NCBI GenBank assembly: GCA_011391175.1
Contig: JAABQZ010000010.1
Location: 1 to 38,048 of the forward strand
Reading direction: 5' to 3'
DNA length: 38,048 nucleotides
DNA from: Methylophilaceae bacterium
GTDB lineage: Bacteria; Pseudomonadota; Gammaproteobacteria; Burkholderiales; Methylophilaceae
The translations under genes were made by a program, and so were the position numbers. The notes under the pieces are model-generated. The model did not search any database. It saw only the letters and a program-made list of their open reading frames with translations, and had not been told where the DNA came from. This document shows positions 26,906-35,849 of the stretch, one piece after another (position 1 is the stretch's first letter; every line of letters starts with the position of its first letter).

Positions 26906-27439
26906 TTAAACGTCCAGCTCTTTAAGTAGCGGCACCACTTTTGTCAGCAAAATTTCTGGTGTAAGCGGACCAATATGTTTATAACGAATAATGCCAGCCT
27001 TATCAATTAAATAAGTTTCCGGCACACCATAGACGCCGTAATCAATGCCTATCTTGCCATCGGTATCGGTAATGACTTTGTTGTAAGGGTTACCCATGGC
27101 AATCAATACCTGTTGCGCATCAGCATCTACATCTTTATAAGCCAAACCATGCATTACAATGCGCTTGGTTTGTGCCATGTCCATCAGTAGCGGGTGTTCA
27201 TCTCGACAGGCCGCACACCAAGACGCCCACACGTTCAGTAGCCAGACTTGGCCTTTCATATCTGCACTGTTAAATTGTTTGCCTGCCTCACCTAATATCG
27301 GCGCGGTAAATGCAGGCGCTGGCTTACCTACCAATGGCGACGGCACTTCACGCGGATTTAAAAATAAGCCTTTGGTCAAAAAACCAACTGCCACTAAAAA
27401 TAAAATGAGTGGGATTAAAAACTTTAGTGTTCTATTCAT
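26906..27439 (-). CDS. ccmG: Thiol:disulfide interchange protein CcmG/DsbE
   Basis: A periplasmic membrane-anchored thioredoxin that supplies reductant in cytochrome c assembly. Its 177 residues include an N-terminal anchor (LKFLIPLILFLVAVGFL) and the active site WASWCAACRDEHP (Cys75, Cys78). The GVYGVPETYLIDKAG cis-proline region is typical of DsbE. It lies eight bases after ccmF. Confidence 0.95.
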   Translation of the reverse strand: MNRTLKFLIPLILFLVAVGFLTKGLFLNPREVPSPLVGKPAPAFTAPILGEAGKQFNSADMKGQVWLLNVWASWCAACRDEHPLLMDMAQTKRIVMHGLAYKDVDADAQQVLIAMGNPYNKVITDTDGKIGIDYGVYGVPETYLIDKAGIIRYKHIGPLTPEILLTKVVPLLKELDV

Positions 27440-27447
27440 GGTGAGAT

Positions 27448-29421
27448 TTAAAAAACTTCTTCGGCTTTACTGGTTAGGTTTTTATTCGCGATACGATAGC
27501 GCTTATCCAGCAACGCCAATAAACCACCTAACGCCATAATAATGCAGCCAGCCCATATCCATTGCACAAAGGGTTTAATGTAAATACGCACACTCCATGC
27601 ACCTTTTTCTAGCGGCTCGCCAAGCGATACATATAAATCTTTAAATACACCAGGCTCAATGTCCGCCTCGGTCATGGTGGCACCTTGCACAGGATAAAAG
27701 CGTTTTTCTGGGTACAGTAGGGCAATTTGCTTGTCATCTTCTGTCACAACAAACTTACCTTGTGATGAAATATAGTTAGGGCCTTGTACTTTCTGCGCGC
27801 CTTTAAAAATAAAGGACAAATCACCTATTTTTGCAATATCGTTCACTTCCATGCGCAAATCTTGCTCGCTCTCATAGCCTTTAACTAAAGTCACACCCAA
27901 AACAAACACACCTACGCCTAAATGTGCCAATAACATGCCGTAAAAAGCCAACGGAATAGTTTTTAAATTTTCAACCAAACTCACATTAGCCAGTTGTTTG
28001 GTTTTAATTCTATTTTGCAGCAAAATTAAAGTGGTACTTACGATCCAAGCCCCCATAAATACACCTACAGCGGCCATCAATGAGATTTTTCCCAAAACTG
28101 ATGGCACCAGTAAAGCAGATACAATACTTATCACGGCAGCAAGTTTTAAGCGTGTTCCTATCTCCGGAATGCTGGCTTTTTTCCACTTTGCCAGTGGCCC
28201 CAAGCCCATTAAAAATAAACCCGGTGCCATAATCGCGACAAATACCGCATCGAAATAAGGGGGCCCAACTGATATTTTGCCGCCACCCAGTGCGTCAATC
28301 AATAATGGATACATGGTGCCAAGCAGCACCGAGCCAGCAGCTACCGCCAGCACTACGTTATTAGCCAGTAAGAAAGATTCGCGCGACACTACGTCGAACT
28401 TTTCTCCCAAGCCCACATTGGGTGCACGCAAGGCAAATAGCAATAAAGCGCCACCAATCACAATTACTAAATATAGCAAAATGAATAAACCGCGACTTGG
28501 GTCGGTGGCAAACGCATGCACCGATGTCAGCACGCCCGAGCGCACTAAAAATGTACCCAGTAAGCTTAATGAAAACGCACAGATAGACAGTAATACGGTC
28601 CACACTTTAAACGCACCACGCTTCTCAGTAACCGCGAGTGAGTGTATCAATGCCGTGCCCACTAACCACGGCATAAACGATGCATTTTCGACCGCATCCC
28701 AAAACCACCAACCGCCCCAACCTAGCTCGTAGTAGGCCCACTTGCTGCCAAAAGCAATACCCAAGGTTAAGAACATCCACGCCACTGTTGTCCATGGCCG
28801 CGTCCAGCGTGCCCAAGCGTTATCTAGGCGACCATCTAACAATGCCGCAATGGCAAATGCAAATGCAACGGAGAAGCCAACATACCCCATATACAGCACG
28901 GGCGGATGAAACACCATACCAGGGTCTTGTAGTAGTGGATTTAAATCACGGCCATCTAGGGCGGCAGGGATAAGTCTATCGAATGGGTTAGATGTGAATA
29001 AAATAAACGCTAAAAAGCCAACACTGACTAAGCCCATTACAGCAATTAGCCTGATTCTAAAAGTGTCGGGTAAATTATTTGCAAACAGGGTGACCGCAAT
29101 GGTCCATATTGACAAAATAGCCACCCATAACAACATGGAGCCTTCATGTCCGCCCCATACTGCGGCTAGGCGATACATGGTAGGTAATTGCGAGTTGGAA
29201 GTGGAAGCCACATACAGCACTGAGAAGTCGTTGGCATAAAACGAATACATTAAAACAACAAATGACACCAAAATAAGTAATGATTGGGCTCTGGCTGTTG
29301 GTACAGCTAAATTCATCAATGTGGTTTTGTTTCTCCATGCACCCACTAAAGGTAACGTCCCTTGAATGATGGCAAAAATGAATGCGAGGATAAGCGAAAG
29401 CTCGCCAATTGCAGGAATCAT
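27448..29421 (-). CDS. ccmF: Haem lyase core subunit CcmF
   Basis: This large polytopic membrane protein receives haem from CcmE and attaches it to apocytochrome c. The 657-residue length is standard. The tryptophan-rich haem-handling motif GWGGWWFWDAVENASFMPW is present near residue 230. Many conserved membrane helices and an upstream His region (MVFHPPVLYMGYVG) are also visible. Its start overlaps the ccmE stop by four bases, indicating coupled translation. Confidence 0.97.
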   Translation of the reverse strand: MIPAIGELSLILAFIFAIIQGTLPLVGAWRNKTTLMNLAVPTARAQSLLILVSFVVLMYSFYANDFSVLYVASTSNSQLPTMYRLAAVWGGHEGSMLLWVAILSIWTIAVTLFANNLPDTFRIRLIAVMGLVSVGFLAFILFTSNPFDRLIPAALDGRDLNPLLQDPGMVFHPPVLYMGYVGFSVAFAFAIAALLDGRLDNAWARWTRPWTTVAWMFLTLGIAFGSKWAYYELGWGGWWFWDAVENASFMPWLVGTALIHSLAVTEKRGAFKVWTVLLSICAFSLSLLGTFLVRSGVLTSVHAFATDPSRGLFILLYLVIVIGGALLLFALRAPNVGLGEKFDVVSRESFLLANNVVLAVAAGSVLLGTMYPLLIDALGGGKISVGPPYFDAVFVAIMAPGLFLMGLGPLAKWKKASIPEIGTRLKLAAVISIVSALLVPSVLGKISLMAAVGVFMGAWIVSTTLILLQNRIKTKQLANVSLVENLKTIPLAFYGMLLAHLGVGVFVLGVTLVKGYESEQDLRMEVNDIAKIGDLSFIFKGAQKVQGPNYISSQGKFVVTEDDKQIALLYPEKRFYPVQGATMTEADIEPGVFKDLYVSLGEPLEKGAWSVRIYIKPFVQWIWAGCIIMALGGLLALLDKRYRIANKNLTSKAEEVF

Positions 29422-29891
29422 TTCGCACCTTCCATAGCATTGCTCACAGTCGCATCTTTTGCTTTTTGAGTCTTGGCAGATTCTAATGCAGCAGCAGCTT
29501 CTGGTGGCATGTAGTTTTCATCGTGTTTGGCTAATACTTGGTCAGCCACAAACAGGCCGTCTTTATTTAGGCTACCCTCAGCCACCACGCCTTTACCTTC
29601 TTTAAATAAATCGGGCAAGATACCTTTATATTGCACTTGCATGGTTCTTGCTGTGTCAGTCACTTTAAACTCCACGCGCAGCCCATCTGGCAAGCGCTTT
29701 AAGCTGCCTTCCTCTACCATACCACCAATTCTAAAATTGCCTGTTTTTGGCGCCTCGCCGCTGGCCACCTGCGTAGGTGTAAAAAAGAAGACCAAATTGC
29801 TTTTGAATGATTTGGTAAACAGCACCACGGCAACCACCAACAGTAACAAGCCTACTGCGATTAACCCGAATCTTTTGTGACGTGCTTTCAT
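29418..29891 (-). CDS. ccmE: Haem chaperone CcmE
   Basis: A periplasmic haem carrier anchored by one N-terminal helix (FGLIAVGLLLLVVAVVLF). The covalent haem-binding histidine is His123 in LAKHDENYMPPE. The OB-fold segments FRIGGMVEEGSLKR and VQYKGILPDLFKEGKGVVAEG are clear. It has 157 residues, the normal length. It lies between ccmD and ccmF. Confidence 0.96.
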   Translation of the reverse strand: MKARHKRFGLIAVGLLLLVVAVVLFTKSFKSNLVFFFTPTQVASGEAPKTGNFRIGGMVEEGSLKRLPDGLRVEFKVTDTARTMQVQYKGILPDLFKEGKGVVAEGSLNKDGLFVADQVLAKHDENYMPPEAAAALESAKTQKAKDATVSNAMEGAK

Positions 29892-29924
29892 ACTTTAAAT
29901 ATACCTTGTTAAAAAATGCTTAAA

Positions 29925-30068
29925 TTAAATTGACGCAATTTGTTTACGGCGTTTGTTGAGCAACCATACTTCAATCGCCATTGCCAAGAATGTCATACCG
30001 AAAGATCCCCACACATAAAAGGCATAACCGCCCATGGCTAAAAACTCACTGACGCTGTTCCAATGCAT
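29925..30068 (-). CDS. ccmD: Haem exporter small subunit CcmD
   Basis: This gene is not in the ORF track because it is short. The reverse strand encodes 47 residues beginning MHWNSVSEFLAMGGYAFYVW and ending with a basic tail (LLNKRRKQIASI). One hydrophobic helix with the GGYAFYVWGSFG pattern is the CcmD signature. It stabilises the CcmABC complex needed to release holo-CcmE. The position between ccmC and ccmE is the canonical one. Confidence 0.92.
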   Translation of the reverse strand: MHWNSVSEFLAMGGYAFYVWGSFGMTFLAMAIEVWLLNKRRKQIASI

Positions 30069-30126
30069 ATCGCTATTCCTGTATTAAATTAAAGCTCTGT
30101 AGTTACTTAAAAAATTTTTGCTAAAA

Positions 30127-30852
30127 CTACGCTTGCCTAAATTGCATCAATTTATTTTCGCGTTCTGTAATCTCACTGCGCACCCGCATTAAAATCACCG
30201 CGATACTGTATAACCAAAAGCCAATTGCCATTACCAGCATGCCTTGCAACATAATAGCCGCCATGGCAGGAGCCTTGGTTAGACTGACTGATGAGCCTTG
30301 ATGCAAGGTGTTCCACCATTTAACTGAGAAGTAAATAATAGGCACGTTAATCGCTCCAACAATAGCCAATACTGCACTGGCTTTATCGGCACGGTTTTTG
30401 TCATCAATCGCCGATTGCAATGAAAAATACCCAATATACAAAAATAATAAAATTAATTCTGAAGTCAGGCGAGCATCCCACACCCACCATGCCCCCCACA
30501 TGGGTTTACCCCAAAGTGAACCAGTCACCAACGCTAAAAAAGTAAACATCGCACCCGTAGGCGCGGTGGCGCTGGCCATCATGTACGACAGTTTAGCGTT
30601 AAACACCAAACCCATGCCCGCGTATAGCGCCATGAGTAGATATAAAAACATAGAAAACCAAGCCACCGGTACGTGCACAAAAATGATGCGGTATCCTTCA
30701 CCTTGCTGAAAATCGGTTGGCGCTACCAATAAGCCAAGATACAAGCCGTAGGCAATTAAAACGGCCGCGCCTGCCGCGCACCAAGGAATAATTTTTCCCG
30801 CCAGTGGATAGAACGTTTTGGGCGATGCATATTTAAACCAGTTAATGCTCAT
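30127..30852 (-). CDS. ccmC: Haem-handling membrane protein CcmC
   Basis: It loads haem onto CcmE. The 241-residue protein has six membrane helices and the tryptophan-rich motif WGAWWVWDARLTSELILLFL. Flanking conserved histidines lie in FVHVPVAWFS and KWWNTLHQGSS. It is located between ccmB and ccmD. Confidence 0.96.
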   Translation of the reverse strand: MSINWFKYASPKTFYPLAGKIIPWCAAGAAVLIAYGLYLGLLVAPTDFQQGEGYRIIFVHVPVAWFSMFLYLLMALYAGMGLVFNAKLSYMMASATAPTGAMFTFLALVTGSLWGKPMWGAWWVWDARLTSELILLFLYIGYFSLQSAIDDKNRADKASAVLAIVGAINVPIIYFSVKWWNTLHQGSSVSLTKAPAMAAIMLQGMLVMAIGFWLYSIAVILMRVRSEITERENKLMQFRQA

Positions 30853-30903
30853 GTCTAAATTCCATTTTTGCTTCCGCTTTTAATACTTAAATTTGCAAAT
30901 AAC

Positions 30904-31611
30904 TTACTCTAACGCAATCTTGAGCGCCACGGATGACGCCAACGGTGCAAATACTAAAGACAACGCTAACACCCCGCCCAACAGCGAGACTGCACCATTG
31001 GGACTCATGCCAACTGATACTGCATTGACTGCGCCTGCACCAAACACTAATACTGGGATATACAAAGGCAACACCAATATAGCAATCAGCACGCCTGTGC
31101 CGCGTATGCCTAGCGTGAGCGCCGCGCCTATACTGCCAATTAAACTTAAAGCCATTGTCCCCATTAGCAACGACAACGCTAACACCTGCAATTGCTCACC
31201 AGTTAAATTAAACTGCAGACCGATTAAAGGCGCTACCAGCACTAACGGCAAACCAGAAAGCAACCAATGCGCGAATACCTTCATCAGCACAATTAATACC
31301 GTTGGTTGATTCGACAGCAGTAACTGCTCTAAAGTGCCATCTGCATGGTCACTAGCAAATATGCGGGGTAGCGACAACATGCAAGACAGCAACGCGGTGA
31401 CCCAAAGCACGCTGGGTGCCATCGCACTGAGCAATTTAGGGTCAGATCCAGAGCCTAGTGGAAACAAACTAGCGGCTATAATAAAAAAGAAAAACACCGC
31501 AGTGACATCCGATTGGCGACGCAATGCGACCTTAATATCTCGCGCTAAGATGTGATATAGCACTGAAAGTGTACCGATTTGTTTGCTGGCTGAAATGTGC
31601 ACATTAGCCAT
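30904..31611 (-). CDS. ccmB: ABC transporter membrane subunit CcmB
   Basis: This membrane part of the CcmAB ATPase is needed for release of haem-loaded CcmE. It has 235 residues, mostly hydrophobic, with the family start DIKVALRRQSDVTAVFFFFI and the segment FASDHADGTLEQLLLS. Its ATG overlaps the ccmA stop by one base (TAATG), which implies coupled translation. Confidence 0.94.
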   Translation of the reverse strand: MANVHISASKQIGTLSVLYHILARDIKVALRRQSDVTAVFFFFIIAASLFPLGSGSDPKLLSAMAPSVLWVTALLSCMLSLPRIFASDHADGTLEQLLLSNQPTVLIVLMKVFAHWLLSGLPLVLVAPLIGLQFNLTGEQLQVLALSLLMGTMALSLIGSIGAALTLGIRGTGVLIAILVLPLYIPVLVFGAGAVNAVSVGMSPNGAVSLLGGVLALSLVFAPLASSVALKIALE

Positions 31612-32252
31612 TAAGCATCCAGCTTCAACTGCATAAAATGCGGCACATTTAAACTAAAATCTTGGTGCGAAGTCATCACCACTATACCGCCAGCCTTGGC
31701 AAAGTTTTCGATTTTCTGTTTCACCAAGTCGGTCGCAACCGCATCCAGCGCCGTAAATGGCTCGTCCAAAATCCACAATGGTAAATCTTGTAACCACAAA
31801 CGCGCTAGCACGACACGTCGCTTTTGGCCTTGCGATAACATGCGTGTTGGCAAATGCAAGGCTTTGGCTAATCCTAGCGCTTCTAAAACTGATAACACTT
31901 GAGGCTTATCAACTGCTAATCCCAATTGTGCTAACGAAAACTGCAAGTTCTCGAGTGCGGTTAAGTCTTCTTTAATGCCTGGCAAATGGCCAATGTACAA
32001 TATATTTTTACTGTACTCCTCTGCCATTCCTTTAATATTGTCCCCACACCAATCGACATCACCAGCATAAGGGTGTGTCAGCCCGCAAAGCATGCGTAAT
32101 AAGGTGGTTTTACCTGCACCATTTTCGCCTTGTAAATACAACACATCGCCATTTTTAAGAGAAAAATTGAGCTGCTTAAACAACATGCGTTCACCACGCA
32201 CTACCGCTAAATTGGTGACCACTAAAGAATGATTATTGGCTGGTGAAATCAT
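31611..32252 (-). CDS. ccmA: ABC transporter ATP-binding protein CcmA
   Basis: The ATPase of the CcmAB complex. It has Walker A GENGAGKTTLL, signature LSQGQKRRVVLARL and Walker B LWILDEPFTALD. The ORF track extends to 32303, adding 17 mostly hydrophobic residues (MPQCLTFAFLLLISSIQ) that CcmA proteins lack. The internal Met at 32252 (MISPANNHSLVV) gives a normal ~213-residue protein. Neither start has a strong ribosome-binding site, so the choice rests on family length. Confidence 0.9.
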   Translation of the reverse strand: MISPANNHSLVVTNLAVVRGERMLFKQLNFSLKNGDVLYLQGENGAGKTTLLRMLCGLTHPYAGDVDWCGDNIKGMAEEYSKNILYIGHLPGIKEDLTALENLQFSLAQLGLAVDKPQVLSVLEALGLAKALHLPTRMLSQGQKRRVVLARLWLQDLPLWILDEPFTALDAVATDLVKQKIENFAKAGGIVVMTSHQDFSLNVPHFMQLKLDA

Positions 32253-32333
32253 TTGGATACTACTAATTAATAGTAAAAAAGCGAAAGTTAGACATTGCGG
32301 CATTATGCCACACTAGGCATTATTTACGCTGCT

Positions 32334-33698
32334 TTAACGCATGCCTGGCAACTTGCCACCCATCATACTGCCCATGCCACGCATCATTTTAGCCATGCCG
32401 CCCTTGCTAAACATCTTCATCATTTTTTGCGTTTCTTCAAACTGTTTTAGCAAGCGATTCACTTCTTGCACCTGTACGCCACTACCATCGGCAATACGCT
32501 TTTTACGGGTAGCTTTGATAAGTTCAGGTTTTCGACGCTCCAGTGGCGTCATGCTATTGATAATACCTTCAATGCGACGCAGCGATTTATCTGCATCTTC
32601 ATTATTCACCTTGGCAGCCATGTTGGCCATTTGGGCTGGCATTTTATCCATCAGCGCACCCATGCCGCCCATTTTGCGCATTTGGCTCATCTGACTCTTA
32701 AAATCTTCCAAATCAAATTTGCTGCCGCTTTTAATCTTGTCAGCAACTTTTTTCGCCTCGGCCATATCGACATTTTTATGCGCTTGTTCAATTAAGCCCA
32801 ATACGTCGCCCATGCCCAATATACGGCCCGCCATGCGGTCTGGGTAAAACGGCTCTAGGCCATCTACTTTCTCGCTAACACCAATAAACTTAATCGGCTG
32901 GCCTGTCACATGGCGCACACTTAATGCCGCACCACCACGCGCATCGCCATCTAGTTTGGTCAATACAACACCCGTCAAAGGCAGGGTATCGCCAAACGCC
33001 TTGGCGGTATTTACTGCATCTTGGCCTTGCATGGCATCTACCACGAATAAGGTTTCGATGGGTTTTAGGTAATCATGCAGCACTCTGATTTCTGCCATCA
33101 TCGCCTCATCAATGCCCAAGCGACCGGCGGTGTCAAAAATCAACACATCGTAATAATTTTTCTTGGCGAAATCGATGGCCTGCGAGGCAATATCCACGGG
33201 CTTCTGCGAGGCATTACTATCAAAGCAATCAATATCCAATTGCTTGGCTAAGGTTTGTAGCTGGGTAATCGCTGCTGGGCGATAGACATCGGCGCTGGCC
33301 AGCAAGACTTTTTTCTTTTGCTCTTTGAGTAATTTGGCTAATTTAGCCGATGTCGTGGTTTTGCCAGAGCCCTGCAAACCCGCCATCAAAATAATAGCCG
33401 GCGGTTGCGTGGCTAAGTTCAAACCCACATTGGCTTTACCCATGAGCGCGGTCAGCTCGTCATTCACTACCTCAATCACCGCTTGACCCGGGGTCAAGCT
33501 TTGCAAAACCTCTTTACCCTGTGCGCGCTCTTTTACCTTAGCGATAAAGTCTTTTACCACAGGCAACGCGACGTCCGCTTCTAGTAGCGCCATGCGTACT
33601 TCGCGCATCGCGTCGCTAATATTGTCTTCTGTGAGTCGCGCTTGTCCGCGTAAATTTTTGATGACGCCTTGTAAGCGGCCGGTTAAATTTTCTAGCAT
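32334..33698 (-). CDS. ffh: Signal recognition particle protein Ffh
   Basis: It binds signal peptides and 4.5S RNA and targets membrane proteins to FtsY and SecYEG. The 454-residue protein has an N domain, then a G domain with GLQGSGKTTTSAKLA, DTAGRLGIDEAM and TKLDGDARGG. The methionine-rich M domain ends in GMGSMMGGKLPGMR, and the RNA-binding region SGVQVQEVNRLLKQF is present. AGAGG precedes the ATG. It lies upstream of ccmA in the same direction with a gap of about 80 bases, so read-through into ccm is possible. Confidence 0.97.
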   Translation of the reverse strand: MLENLTGRLQGVIKNLRGQARLTEDNISDAMREVRMALLEADVALPVVKDFIAKVKERAQGKEVLQSLTPGQAVIEVVNDELTALMGKANVGLNLATQPPAIILMAGLQGSGKTTTSAKLAKLLKEQKKKVLLASADVYRPAAITQLQTLAKQLDIDCFDSNASQKPVDIASQAIDFAKKNYYDVLIFDTAGRLGIDEAMMAEIRVLHDYLKPIETLFVVDAMQGQDAVNTAKAFGDTLPLTGVVLTKLDGDARGGAALSVRHVTGQPIKFIGVSEKVDGLEPFYPDRMAGRILGMGDVLGLIEQAHKNVDMAEAKKVADKIKSGSKFDLEDFKSQMSQMRKMGGMGALMDKMPAQMANMAAKVNNEDADKSLRRIEGIINSMTPLERRKPELIKATRKKRIADGSGVQVQEVNRLLKQFEETQKMMKMFSKGGMAKMMRGMGSMMGGKLPGMR

Positions 33699-33775
33699 GT
33701 CGTATTACCTCTTGGAATTGTATAATTTTACATGAAGCTATTAAGTTTGACGCGGTTTTGCGCCATAATCACGTT

Positions 33776-34588
33776 ATGCAAACATTTATTCCGTATTTAG
33801 TTGTCGCGTTCATTTACTTTGCGGTTGCTGCTGATTTTTGGCGTGGCAACAAAACTAGTGCTAACAACAATGCAATCGCATTTAAATTGCACTCCGCTAT
33901 GTTGGTGCTGGGACTGGTGGTGCACGGCTGGCTACTTTATGTAGAGTTATTTTCGCAAGGCTTTAATTTAGGCTTTTACCACGCACTCTCTGCCATCTTG
34001 TGGCTGACCGTGCTGATTTATTGGCTGGCCGATTTAGAGCATCAACTACACAGCTTACAAGCGTTTGTGCTACCGCCCGCGGCGGTTTGCGCATTGTTAC
34101 CGGCATTTTTTGATAGCAGCTATATTTTGCCAGTAAACGCCTCTGGCCTATTTGTTGCGCACATTGGTATAGCCTTGCTGGCTTATAGTTTAATCACTTT
34201 TGCTGCCCTGCACGCGCTACTCATGTACTTTGCAGAGGCCAGTTTGCACAACAAACCCAGCCCATTAAAGTCACTCGATTTTCCGCCTTTGATGGTAATG
34301 GAAAGCTTATTATTTAAAGTGATTGGCTTAGGCTTTATTTTACTCACCGTCACCCTGCTTAGCGGCATGCTATTCAGCGAGCAGATATTTAACCAACCCC
34401 TGCAATTTAACCACAAGACGATATTTTCTATCGCCAGCTGGCTGATTTATGGCGGGCTATTATTTGGTAGATTTAAATTTGGCTGGCGTGGTAAAAAAGC
34501 CATTCGCTGGACCTTAATTGGCTTTGTATTATTGTTGCTGGCTTACGTGGGCAGCAAGTTTATATTGCAAGTCATTCTCAACAAATAG
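33776..34588 (+). CDS. CcsA/YpjD-like cytochrome c assembly membrane protein
   Basis: A membrane protein of about 270 residues with eight hydrophobic segments, related to the CcsA/CcmC haem-handling superfamily (YpjD group, often found beside ffh). It contains SGLFVAHIGIALLAYSLITFAALHALLMY. The closing SIASWLIYGGLLFGRFKFGWRGKKA matches the family's WxxYGxLLxGRxxxGWRGxxA region. The ORF track begins at a TTG (33758); the ATG at 33776 (MQTFIPYLVV) fits better. It diverges from ffh. The exact function of YpjD proteins is uncertain, although proximity to the ccm genes suggests haem handling. Confidence 0.8.
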   Translation: MQTFIPYLVVAFIYFAVAADFWRGNKTSANNNAIAFKLHSAMLVLGLVVHGWLLYVELFSQGFNLGFYHALSAILWLTVLIYWLADLEHQLHSLQAFVLPPAAVCALLPAFFDSSYILPVNASGLFVAHIGIALLAYSLITFAALHALLMYFAEASLHNKPSPLKSLDFPPLMVMESLLFKVIGLGFILLTVTLLSGMLFSEQIFNQPLQFNHKTIFSIASWLIYGGLLFGRFKFGWRGKKAIRWTLIGFVLLLLAYVGSKFILQVILNK

Positions 34589-35761
34589 CTAGTAATTTGC
34601 TGGATTGTATTTACTCGCGACTGCACTTGTGTGTTGCATAAATGCGCTTAGGGTTTTTCTCTGTAGCACTGACGTATGCACTTGTAATGTGCCGTCTTGT
34701 GTCAATTTTTTAAAATCGCGCGCGCCTAATTTACCCGCAGCACCGACTAAAGTTGCCCACTCCTTATGTGCAATAGCCGCCACATCGCCTTTGATATTTT
34801 TGGCGCTCTCCATAAACTTAACGCCCACTTTTGCATCGCCAAGCGCATCTATCATCCAGCGTAACGCAATATCAGATAAGCCCGCCTCTTTGTAACCGCC
34901 ACCGACATCGGCATGCGCGCCAGCAAACAATGCTTGCTGAATACCCTCCCGCTTATCCCATAAAGTTGGCGTAAACAGCAAACGCATTTCATCCAGCGCC
35001 ACCGCATGAAAGCCGTGTTTTACTTTGGGATTGAGTGCATTATCGGCAAAGGCAAAGCCATCCCTAATCTCAGCGCGGTTATCGTCAAACTCAAAATCCG
35101 GAATACCCAGCGCACCCACGGTATCCCATACCGCAACCGCTTCTACACTGATATTTTTAATGAAGTCATCTTCATCAATACTATTTTGCAAAAAATAATT
35201 TTTTAGGCTGGTAAATGCGGTGAGCATGTTCTGTAACCGGCTTTTGTAGGATTTCTGCTTAATGCCTTCACGGTAGCTAAACCAAGCACGTATCGCCATA
35301 TCGTAGGACTGTTCTTCACCTTGGTTAAATTTTCTAGCTAACAACCCCTTATTGGTGATTAAGCCAGCAAGCGCTCTGGCCGTATAGGCGCCACGGCTAA
35401 AACCGATAATAAAAATTTTGTCGCCTTCAACATAATTTCTAGAAATAAATGTGTAGCCGCGTGCAATGCGCTCGATTAAACCAAAACCAAACGCACCACC
35501 CAACATTTGCCGCAGCTTATAGTTGGAATCGCCTACCCCATTGATATATTTAGAAATCTGGAGAACACTCTCATCAACAATTAAGCTTTTTTCATACTCA
35601 GTGACACGGCCAGTAAGTTCGGAGTGGTGAATTTTAGAGACATGCTTACCAGCAAGATAGGTAAACAATTTGAAGACATTGGAGGGCGCGTCAGAATCAT
35701 CCAGCTCATCGCCAGGCCTGTTCCAAGTACCATCTGCGCAAAAAATAATATTTTTAGCCAT
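34589..35761 (-). CDS. DUF2235 alpha/beta hydrolase (Tle-like putative phospholipase)
   Basis: The 390-residue protein begins KNIIFCADGTWNRPGDELDD, the DUF2235 N-terminal motif. The nucleophile elbow is GFSRGAYTARALAGLI (Ser122), and AHADVGGGY near residue 280 is the family's acidic motif. Some DUF2235 proteins are type VI secretion phospholipase effectors (Tle families). No VgrG, PAAR or immunity gene is nearby, so a housekeeping or orphan-effector role is open. No signal peptide is seen. The stop codon abuts the stop of the convergent ypjD-like gene, with no space between them. Confidence 0.85.
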   Translation of the reverse strand: MAKNIIFCADGTWNRPGDELDDSDAPSNVFKLFTYLAGKHVSKIHHSELTGRVTEYEKSLIVDESVLQISKYINGVGDSNYKLRQMLGGAFGFGLIERIARGYTFISRNYVEGDKIFIIGFSRGAYTARALAGLITNKGLLARKFNQGEEQSYDMAIRAWFSYREGIKQKSYKSRLQNMLTAFTSLKNYFLQNSIDEDDFIKNISVEAVAVWDTVGALGIPDFEFDDNRAEIRDGFAFADNALNPKVKHGFHAVALDEMRLLFTPTLWDKREGIQQALFAGAHADVGGGYKEAGLSDIALRWMIDALGDAKVGVKFMESAKNIKGDVAAIAHKEWATLVGAAGKLGARDFKKLTQDGTLQVHTSVLQRKTLSAFMQHTSAVASKYNPANY

Positions 35762-35849
35762 GACTTCTCCCTGTCAATCAAACAGATAGGTTACTGTTTT
35801 ATACAAGAAGTATAGCGCGAGAAAACTAAAAACTAAATGGACTGCACTT

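Noticed and set aside
28277-28732. 151-residue plus-strand ORF inside ccmF
   Set aside because: It is antisense to the well-supported ccmF, with compositional shadow sequence and no plausible ribosome-binding site or domain.
30893-31309. Plus-strand ORF antisense to ccmB
   Set aside because: Its low-complexity Asn/Thr/Pro-rich translation is a shadow of the ccmB coding strand, and it shows no family signature.
32253-32303. N-terminal hydrophobic extension of ccmA (possible signal peptide)
   Set aside because: CcmA is a cytoplasmic ATPase. The extra 17 residues are not part of the family and an internal Met gives the normal length.
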